Source of the DNA: a virus
Virus record (IMG/VR): IMGVR_UViG_3300042691_019997
Location: 1 to 42,094 of that record
DNA length: 42,094 nt
Reading direction: 5' to 3' (one strand)
The notes under the pieces are model-generated. The model made no database searches. It had not been told where the DNA came from and was given only the letters and a program-made list of their open reading frames with translations. Shown piece after piece: positions 1 through 7,500 of the stretch. Position 1 is the first letter of the stretch, and every line of letters begins with the position of its first letter. A program made the position numbers and the translations under genes.

Positions 1-16
1 ATGTAAGCAGCGCGTG

Positions 17-427
17 TCATCTGCGCCCCCTGATAGCGCCCGCGAGCGCGGTGATGCCCTGCCCGATGACGTGAACGCCAAAGAACGAGAGCAGGATGGC
101 CCCCTGCCATTGGTCGAACGGGGCCGGATAGGCGGGGATGCGCCAACCCAGCTTGAACGCGGTGTCCAAGCCAACAAGGTTGAGATGCAGGACGAAGGGC
201 GCGGCGATGAGGACGGTGATCAGCCGCATTTCCCAGAAGCCGGCAGTGGCTAGGCGGATTTCCTTGGCAGCGGCACGGTCTGCCATCTGCCGCTTAATGT
301 CCTCAATCGCGACATCAGCAATCAGGCGTTCAGTCTCGTTCGCAGCCTTCAGCCGGGCTTCATAGGCGCGGGTTAGCTGTCCGATGAGGTCGCCTGTCAC
401 CCATTTCAGGATCGCGCCCCAGAACAT
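17..427 (-). CDS. Holin-like membrane protein of the lysis cassette
   Basis: Predicted 136-residue protein with a charged N-terminal half (residues about 20-60, rich in E, R and K) and two hydrophobic segments (about 70-95 and 107-132), ending in a basic tail. Small membrane proteins of this kind beside an endolysin normally act as holins, forming lesions in the inner membrane so the muramidase reaches the wall. I start it at the ATG at 427 because GGAGG lies 7 nt upstream; a GTG directly before it (430) is the alternative. The stop codon of the upstream endolysin gene overlaps this start, so the two are probably translated together. It resembles the 3-TM holins of gene transfer agents and rhizobial prophages, but the family assignment is from memory of sequence style. 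Confidence 0.7.
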   Translation of the reverse strand: MFWGAILKWVTGDLIGQLTRAYEARLKAANETERLIADVAIEDIKRQMADRAAAKEIRLATAGFWEMRLITVLIAAPFVLHLNLVGLDTAFKLGWRIPAYPAPFDQWQGAILLSFFGVHVIGQGITALAGAIRGRR

Positions 428-1287
428 CACTCACCCTCCGGCACAAGGTCGAGGGCTTCGGCCTGTTGCTTGGCCTTGCGGTTGGCCCACCAGCGATAGG
501 CGAGGCCACCAGCCACAAGGATGATGCTCAGAACGGCAAGCGTGGCGATGATTGTGTTGACGGTGCTCGTGCCTGCTAGCGGCTCAAGGCTTTCGCGCGT
601 CTGCCTCACCGTCTCGGCAATTCCGCCAGAGACACCGCCGCCGCCAATCGCAGCGTCAGCCGGGGCCTTAGACGGAGGCTTGCTTGCGTCGCTCACACGT
701 CCGCGCGGTGACGGATTTTGCGGCGACGGGGGGGCGGGAAGAATGCGCCCCGATGCCCACGCCTTTGCGGTCGTGCGAACGCCGGCAACGCGGGATGACC
801 AGCCGCGTCCGAAGTCCCCCCAGGTACCTAGAGCCTTCAGGAACGCAAGGCGACGGTCGCAGATGGCGTCGATCAGCGCAGCCTTGTTCGGATGCTCATT
901 CAGTGCGTCAATCGTCTGCTGGCCCATCACGCCATCGGAGCGGAGGCCGACAGCACGCTGTGCCCACTTGATCGACTGGACAGGGCCTGAGTTAACCGCG
1001 CCATCGAACAGGACATAATCGACGCCAGCGGGAAGGTCGTCACCGGCTACCTTGTCCCAATACTGAAGGCGGTAGATTTCGTCTCGCTCACGCTTCCATT
1101 CAGTCGTGCCGCGCATGGCCGGAGTGAGCGGCTTTGTCGGCAGACCCTTGCGGCGACGATAAGCGTCATAGGTGCGCTGGATCACGCCCTCTAACGTGAC
1201 ACCGCCCGGATCGGCGCTATGGTTGGAATACCCGCCCTCATGGGCAAGGACGCGCGGTAAGGCACGCGCAAAGCTGCTGGCGCTCAT
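427..1287 (-). CDS. Endolysin, glycoside hydrolase family 108 muramidase with C-terminal membrane segment
   Basis: Predicted 286-residue lysozyme-like enzyme that cuts the glycan strands of peptidoglycan. The N-terminus carries the GH108 signature HEGGY (E17 is the expected catalytic acid) followed by DPGG and a conserved Y/W-rich core. A peptidoglycan-binding-like segment with GVMGQQTIDALN follows at about 115-160. Residues about 175-225 are a Pro/Ser/Gly-rich linker. Residues about 245-268 form one clear transmembrane helix followed by a basic tail. A C-terminal anchor is unusual for an endolysin and suggests membrane tethering until release. The start overlaps the stop of the 37-residue membrane gene (ATGA), and the holin-like gene follows directly. 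Confidence 0.88.
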   Translation of the reverse strand: MSASSFARALPRVLAHEGGYSNHSADPGGVTLEGVIQRTYDAYRRRKGLPTKPLTPAMRGTTEWKRERDEIYRLQYWDKVAGDDLPAGVDYVLFDGAVNSGPVQSIKWAQRAVGLRSDGVMGQQTIDALNEHPNKAALIDAICDRRLAFLKALGTWGDFGRGWSSRVAGVRTTAKAWASGRILPAPPSPQNPSPRGRVSDASKPPSKAPADAAIGGGGVSGGIAETVRQTRESLEPLAGTSTVNTIIATLAVLSIILVAGGLAYRWWANRKAKQQAEALDLVPEGE

Positions 1288-1397
1288 CGCTCGCGCTCCC
1301 TGATGTTCCGGTTCATGTCGATGACGAAGAGGGCCAACAGGGCGAACGTGATCAGCCCCGCCGCAATCACGGCGAGGTCAGCCCAATCGAGCGTCAT
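1284..1397 (-). CDS. Tiny single-span membrane protein in lysis cassette
   Basis: A 37-codon gene that fits exactly between its neighbours. Its ATG overlaps the tail-fibre stop (ATGA) and its TGA overlaps the endolysin ATG (ATGA). The product has a short acidic N-terminus (MTLDWADL), one hydrophobic helix at about residues 8-26, and an R/E-rich tail. The two 4-base overlaps and the clean topology argue that it is real. Position and shape suit a pinholin, antiholin or spanin-like lysis accessory, but no family is recognised. Confidence 0.65.
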   Translation of the reverse strand: MTLDWADLAVIAAGLITFALLALFVIDMNRNIRERER

Positions 1398-4060
1398 GAT
1401 GCGCGGTAACGACCGCGAAGAATGATGCGATCCCCCGACACCACAGGGTAAGCCCCTGCCGCCGTGAAGACCGCCGCGTTGCCGCTGCTGGTGTAAGCCA
1501 TGAGGCCGACACCCGTTGACACATTCGCTCCCGACAGCGCGATATTGCCCGCAGACGTAAGCGGCAGGCTGACGTTGAGAAGCCCCGAGCCCGTGCCGTT
1601 TGTGGTCACGGTCACATCGGCTTCAAACTCAATCTCGCCATCGATTTCGCGGTATCGTCCTGTCGCCGTGTATGTCGTGATAGAGCCCGCAGACGGAGCG
1701 ACGGTGACGGTGTAGCTCGTCCATGGATCACTATCGTTGAAGACCCTCGACCCCTCTGCCGAGATGCCATTAATGTGCCGGACGCCGGTCACGGTCGGCG
1801 TCACGCCCTGGACGTAGATTTGTGCCCCGGTATCGACGGAAACCTCGTCAAGCACCGAGTTCGATGCGTCAACGAAGCAGCCGAGGGTCGCGACAATATC
1901 AGTTCCCGCGTTGCCGTAGATGCCCGCGCTGTCCGCCTTGATATAACCGCCCGCCGCAGTGACGCCATGCCCTGATCCGCCGGAAGCGCGCCCGCCCGTC
2001 ACCCATGCCTGCGTCAGAATGATCTTACCGCAGTCGGGAGCCTCGATGTTCTCGCGGGCATTGCCGGCGCAAATCCAGCGGGTAAGGTCGAGGGTTCCAT
2101 ACAGGGCGTAGATACCTGACAACCCCGCGCCGATGGATACGCCCTCGTTGACGTGCCACCCGCCCGGATTGGTCACACGGAAGTTCATTCCGCTATTGCC
2201 CCACGCAAAGGGCAACTCGCCATAAACGACCGCACCATCCAGCGCGACAAGGCCGTCGGTCAGGTTGCCTGATGCCCTCATTTCGGTAATGAGAGCCTTT
2301 GACCCCGCGTTCAGATAGACGCCATATCCACCATTTCCTGTGATGGATGTTTCGCGAAGACCAACATCAGCGCCCTCCATGGCCCAGACGCCGAAGGAAT
2401 TGTTGCCGCTGACGAAACTCCGGCGAAGCTGCATGGAACAGCCAATGCCGACAAAGGCACCCCTGCCCCACCCAAGAACCGCAAAGCCATCGCCCGCCTG
2501 AAAATCAGCCACAGTTCCAAGCTCTGTCGGCCCTTCCGTTGTGCGCCCGTTCAAGGCAATGCCGTGCGTTCCGGTCGAGCCGTAGTTGCTTTGGATGGCG
2601 ATGTTGTTGCACCAACCAAGACGACCGCCCTGCCTGAAGAAAATCCCGTCTCCGCTGTTCGTGCTTTTGAGAACGGTCCTGATGACACGGACAGCGCCGC
2701 CCGAGACACGGTTGACCGGCGGGGCGAAGGGGCCTTGCCAGCGGTTCCGGACGGTGATCTGCGTACCGGACACCGCAGTTACCTCGTGCGCGCCCTCATG
2801 GGCGCAAGCAGGCGTGATGATGCTGTAGGGGGTTCCCGCGCCAAGGTTAATTGCCGGAGAGACCGTCATCGACGTGGCGCTGGCAATGGCCGTGATAGTC
2901 ACAATTCGCCCGTCGGCGATGAGAATGTCCCCGACGTTGCCCTGCGTGGTGAAGAGCGTAGATGCTCCAGTTACGGTCGTGCTTGAACCGGCTGTTGAGA
3001 TTGTCCCGGTGTTTCGCCGGGAAACTACGCAGGCCCTGGTCCCCGATACGGTGCGGTTCCATGTGCCATTGACGTTGAGCGTCACGGGCGCGCTAAGCGA
3101 TGTCACCTCCAGGGACTGCCCGGAAGCCGGCACGGTGACAAGGTAGCCTGCCGCGAAATAGTCGGACAGAACACCGGAACTAACAGATGCGAAAACAACC
3201 GTGCTGCCGCCCGATGTAATGCTTGCCGTGCCGAGAAGCGCGGACTTGTAAAGCATTTCGTTCAACGCAACGCGGAGACGCGAAACGGAGTTGTTTCCGG
3301 AAAGATGCGGGAGCGGAACAGCGTCTTCAATGCAGAGGACGTGCCCAACCTCAATGCCCGTTCCAGACGCGACGTTATAGACAACGGCGTAATCGCCGCT
3401 TGAACCCGATACACTTGCAACGCTGGTTAGCGTCGTGGAAATGGGCGAAGCGCCGAGCAGGCGGATGTTGCTGTTTGCCGGACCGACGTTGATCAGCGGG
3501 TCGCTTCCCGTCGATTTCGTCAGTACGCCAGCGGGGAGGTTCAGATCCACAGACGAGACCGCGCTAATTGTATCGAGCCGGTTGAGGACGTTGAGAACGT
3601 CACCGGACGAAAGTGTCAGCGAGGTAACAGACGGGGAAATGACAGCCGGAAGGCTGGCACCAACCGCACTTACAAGGCCGCTGGCAGATGTCACATCAAC
3701 GGTGCCTGCCGTAAAAGAAATCGCGTCCGTATCGACCGTGATTGTGGCGGTCGGCAACATGTACCAGAACGTGTTTCGGTAGGTCGTTCCTTCCTCAACC
3801 GTGACGTAGATCGGCCCCTTGAAATCGTCCGAGGTTGAGAGGTCGCGGGCGCGGGTCCAAATTCCAGTTTTGGCGACATAGATGCCATTTTGGGATGTCG
3901 TTGACTGACCCTGAACGAGAACGCGATCACCGCTTTCCAGCGTCACGCCGTCAATGGTCTGAAGACCTGACAGGGTGATGTTTGAGGTCGAGACGACGCG
4001 CACGTTCCCACGGAAAGGATCGTCACGAAGCGGGGTCCCGAAGCGGTCAACGGAGGCCAT
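1394..4060 (-). CDS. Tail fibre / tailspike protein with beta-helix region
   Basis: Predicted 888-residue receptor-binding protein. Residues about 15-115 match the N-terminal domain common in podovirus fibres (NITLSGLQTIDGV, GDRVLVQGQ, QNGIYVA, WTRARDL), which attaches the fibre to the tail. The middle is Ser/Thr/Gly/Val-rich beta structure. Residues about 480-730 show the short repeating pattern of a right-handed parallel beta-helix (VSGNNSFGVWA, ITGNGGYGVYL, ASGNLTDGLVA). The C-terminus is a beta-sandwich-like trimer tip. I start it at ATG 4060 because GGAG lies 6 nt upstream; an in-frame TTG at 4072 is less likely. It occupies the T7 gene 17 position, after the internal virion proteins and before lysis. 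Confidence 0.85.
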   Translation of the reverse strand: MASVDRFGTPLRDDPFRGNVRVVSTSNITLSGLQTIDGVTLESGDRVLVQGQSTTSQNGIYVAKTGIWTRARDLSTSDDFKGPIYVTVEEGTTYRNTFWYMLPTATITVDTDAISFTAGTVDVTSASGLVSAVGASLPAVISPSVTSLTLSSGDVLNVLNRLDTISAVSSVDLNLPAGVLTKSTGSDPLINVGPANSNIRLLGASPISTTLTSVASVSGSSGDYAVVYNVASGTGIEVGHVLCIEDAVPLPHLSGNNSVSRLRVALNEMLYKSALLGTASITSGGSTVVFASVSSGVLSDYFAAGYLVTVPASGQSLEVTSLSAPVTLNVNGTWNRTVSGTRACVVSRRNTGTISTAGSSTTVTGASTLFTTQGNVGDILIADGRIVTITAIASATSMTVSPAINLGAGTPYSIITPACAHEGAHEVTAVSGTQITVRNRWQGPFAPPVNRVSGGAVRVIRTVLKSTNSGDGIFFRQGGRLGWCNNIAIQSNYGSTGTHGIALNGRTTEGPTELGTVADFQAGDGFAVLGWGRGAFVGIGCSMQLRRSFVSGNNSFGVWAMEGADVGLRETSITGNGGYGVYLNAGSKALITEMRASGNLTDGLVALDGAVVYGELPFAWGNSGMNFRVTNPGGWHVNEGVSIGAGLSGIYALYGTLDLTRWICAGNARENIEAPDCGKIILTQAWVTGGRASGGSGHGVTAAGGYIKADSAGIYGNAGTDIVATLGCFVDASNSVLDEVSVDTGAQIYVQGVTPTVTGVRHINGISAEGSRVFNDSDPWTSYTVTVAPSAGSITTYTATGRYREIDGEIEFEADVTVTTNGTGSGLLNVSLPLTSAGNIALSGANVSTGVGLMAYTSSGNAAVFTAAGAYPVVSGDRIILRGRYRAS

Positions 4061-4070
4061 GCGTTTCTCC

Positions 4071-4101
4071 AAAAGAAAAGGCCGCCCCGGAGGACGGCCT
4101 T
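4071..4101 (-). terminator. Intrinsic terminator-like hairpin before tail fibre gene
   Basis: Read on the minus strand: a 10-bp stem AAGGCCGTCC / GGGCGGCCTT (one G-T pair) around the loop TCCG, then TTTTCTTTT. The T-tract runs directly into the GGAG of the tail-fibre ribosome site. The plus strand has no T-tract, so direction is minus. It should reduce readthrough from the internal virion genes into fibre and lysis genes, or it may be a processing site. Confidence 0.75.
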
Positions 4102-4150
4102 GCTGGTCGGATCGTGTGCGCTGTAGGCTCCCGGAAAACGGGGAGGTCTG

Positions 4151-4546
4151 ATGCGCTGGATTCTCTTGGTTGCGGGCCTTGGGCTCGCCGGGTGCACTAC
4201 ATCGTCAAACGACGGACCCCTGAACTACGACGCCGAACTCAGGGCCTATATCGATTGCAACCACCGCGCTTCTGTCGCCGTCTCAACCCAGTCTGGCGAG
4301 GTATTGGCCCTTGCCGTGGCTGCTCGCGGTCTGTGCGGCAATGAAGGGCAGCGGCTGCGTAACAGGGTTTCAGAGGGCCGCTCCGTCGTTCTAACGGATC
4401 GGATCATGCGAATATTCGAGACGGGCGCCATCGAGGCCAACACGACTACGATAGTCACCTCGCGCGCCGCTCAATCCAGACCGGCCCCGCGTCGTGAAGC
4501 CCCGGCCGCACCCATTGTCAGGCGACCGCCAGAGGTCCGCGTCTAG
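4151..4546 (+). CDS. Small lipoprotein, opposite-strand moron
   Basis: Predicted 131-residue protein with a signal peptide ending in a lipobox: MRWILLVAG followed by LAGC, so Cys15 is the expected lipidated residue. The mature part has a region with two cysteines (residues about 37 and 62), then a Pro/Arg/Ala-rich tail (residues about 107-131). Start ATG has GGGGAGG 4 nt upstream. The gene runs against the late operon, between the tail fibre and the giant internal virion protein, and its stop codon interlocks with that gene's stop in a CTAG. An isolated, oppositely oriented gene in a virion operon is typical of a moron expressed in the lysogen. A lipoprotein could alter the cell surface, for example in superinfection exclusion, but an Rz1-like role is also possible. 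A weak promoter (TTGCTG, 18 nt, TAGGCT) sits at 4100-4129. Confidence 0.75.
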   Translation: MRWILLVAGLGLAGCTTSSNDGPLNYDAELRAYIDCNHRASVAVSTQSGEVLALAVAARGLCGNEGQRLRNRVSEGRSVVLTDRIMRIFETGAIEANTTTIVTSRAAQSRPAPRREAPAAPIVRRPPEVRV

Positions 4547-7500
4547 TCCGCGTTATTGCTTTCTTCCGCACGCTGCCGGCGGCGGCGCGACTGCGTAGAC
4601 TGCCTGCGTAGCTCTTGAGGCATCAGGTCCGTTAGGTCGGCATTTTGACGATCCGCGAGAAGGCGGCGGCGTGCCTCTGCCCAATTGTCCCGCACGTGGA
4701 TGGGCGACAAGATCGCGGAAGCCTTCATGCGCGCCTCAATCTCGGCAGCTACTTCAGGCGAGAGTGACCGGATAGCAGAGAGCCGCGCAGCCGTGTCCGT
4801 AACCTGCATCTCACGATAGCCAGGCATTCCAGCAATCGTCAGGCCGTTCTTGATCTCTTCGGAGGCCCATGAGTTGATCGTGTTGGTGATGCCGCGCGCC
4901 ACAGCGGGGTCAACTCGTATGATCTCACGCTCCTGCCCCCTTGCCGCCGAGCGGTCCTGCACGACGAGCCGGTTGAGGGATATGTCGCGGGTGACGGCCG
5001 ATGCCAACTTTGCGAACGATTCCGCGTGTTCAAGCGGGTGGAGGTTCCGGTTGCCCGTTGAGAAGGAATGGCCGGAGACGGTCATCAGTGTTTTGCCGAT
5101 ATCATCCTGCGCGGCATAGCCTTGCTCGGCGGCTTCCCAGCGCCCCAGCCGGATTGCTTCTGCGTAGCTGTTAGCCGGCGCTCGATATTTGGCCTCATCG
5201 GCGCTCATGAGACGGTTCAACTCATTCCGCATCTGGCCGACGCCGCGCTGGCGACGGATGAGCGCGCCGAAGAACATCTTCGTAAAGGCGTCACCGGGCG
5301 TCATGTTGGGGTTATTGCCGAGCGTTGCGGTCAGGGCGTCGTTCACATCTCGCCCAGCCGTGCCGCCTAGTCCGTTGATGACGTGATCGACAATCAGCGG
5401 GGAAAGATTGAACTGCTGCCCCATCCGGCGCGCGAATTCCGAGGTGTTGCCCGAGAACTGCTCGGCGCGAGTTAATTTCCGCAGCTGCTGCGGGATGATT
5501 GGCGAGGGGGCGCTGCCCTCAAAACCCATGCGCTGCCCAAGCTGCACTTCGTAACCCGTCTTGAAGAAGGGGTTTGACCCAAGGAAGTCCTGAAGCCCAC
5601 CGAATTGCCGGGGGATAAAGCCCTCTCGCAAGGCCCCAAAGACACGATGGGCGCCTTCGGGGTCGGCGCGGCTGATGCCTTCCGCCGCCCCCTCCATGGC
5701 TGCGATGAGCGCGCCGGGGAGATCGAAGGGCTTGGGGATGGAAATGTATTGATCGTCCTCGCCATTCTGGCCCTCTCGCAAGGGAATGATCCAGTAGCGC
5801 TTCCGCATGTACTCGGTCGTGCGCTGATAGATGGGGTCATCTTTGACCGCCGCCCACCAGCCAAGGCTTGCAGTCACCATGGCCGCGATCACGCCCCAGT
5901 TGATCGCAGCGTCACGCAGGGCGGACTTATACTCGCCGTCCAACTTGTCGTATCCGCCGCGCTTATAGGCCTGAACGGCAGCGGCCAGCGGGTCACCGAT
6001 CAGGTTCTTATTCGCGCGGGCGGTGCCCTGAATTCCGGGGTTCAGAAAGGGGAGGAAGCGGGTGAAGCCTTCCATGGCCGCGCCGCGCCGGTCGTAATCG
6101 AGGACATCCCGCCCCTCGAATACGGCGGCATTGAACGCCGTATAGTGGTCAAGCCCCTGCTTCCGAAGGTGGTTGTAGACGATCTTGGTTTGGCCGACAC
6201 GCCCGACCGTTTCCGTGGCTTCCAGCAGTTTGAAGTAGCTCTTGACGCCGTTCTGCACGCTTTCAAGCGCCGCCTTTGGCCACGATGTCGGGTGCGCCAG
6301 CGTCTGCCCAAACTCTCGCACGCGCTCGCCTGTCGCGCCGAGAACGGCGGGGATGTAGGTTCCGGGCTGCCGCAAGTCGCCGCCCGCGTCCGCCAGGCGC
6401 TGCCCCACGCCAGCGGCGCCAATATCGATTGCCGATAGGCCGCCGGTCTTTTCCAGATCGCGAAGCGCCGAGGATACGACACCGCCCCGGATGCCTCCTG
6501 AGGCCGCATAGGCTTTCGCAAATTCCTTGTCCGCGATGCTCGTCCAAATTCCGGCCGCGAGTGGAGCAAGGGGAATACGGCCAAGCAGTCCCGTATGGCG
6601 GGCCATTGGAGCGCGCGTAATCGCGTCCATGAGCAGGTTCTTCAGGGCGAATTGGGGCGCGTTCGTGATGAACTGTGAGAACATGGCGTTGCCAGTCCCC
6701 ATGATCTTTTTCCAGAAGTCCCTATCTGCCTCAGTCATATTGGCGATGAGGTCGTAAAAGCCCCTCGTCATCTCGTCATTGGCGAGCTTATACGCTTGGC
6801 GCTGGCCGCCCTCCCACACAAACAGGATGTTCTCGCCGGTATCCGCCTTGATGTCCGTGCTGCGGAAAACCCGCGCCGTCGCGTCTTCACCGACGAATTC
6901 TTCAATCGTGCGGAGGATGGTTTCCGTATCCGCCTTATCCAGCCCACTCTCGCGCGCCTTGCTTCGCACCGCCTCCAGGATATCGACCGACTGGCCCTTC
7001 ATTTGGCTGTTGGGAACGCGCTCCCAGAACTTGCCAGCAAATTCGCCGCCAGCCTCAGCAACCTTGGCATAAGCCTTGTTGATCTCGTTCAACGCGATGA
7101 CCCGCTCAAACTGGGCGGTGTTGAGCATCGTCTGTTGAATGGGGTCGAGGATATCGCGCGTCGACCCCTTGGCCGCTCGGATCGAGTTGGGGGCGTTCAC
7201 GCCACCGCCAGAACCGCCGGGCTCTCGATCGTCGAAGTAGCGGTTCAGAGGAACGTAATCCTCGCCCCGACCAGCGACCGCCTCGAACATCTCCTTGTCA
7301 ATGATCCCGGCGTCAAAGAGCCGGCGCCATTGAGCGCGGTTGTAGGCGAATATTTTGTCAGCAGCGGATTTGAACGTCGGGTTGGCCGCCTCGAAATCTG
7401 CGATAGCCCGCTCGACTTCTGACATCGACATACGCACGGGAGCCTTGGGCACATCGCCCGCAATGAAGCGGAGATACCGGCCGCGAGCGGCGCGCATCGT

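Noticed and set aside
5605-6438. Long plus-strand open frame within the giant virion gene
   Set aside because: It is the antisense shadow of a GC-rich gene; it lacks a ribosome site and domain, and the minus-strand reading has clear motifs.
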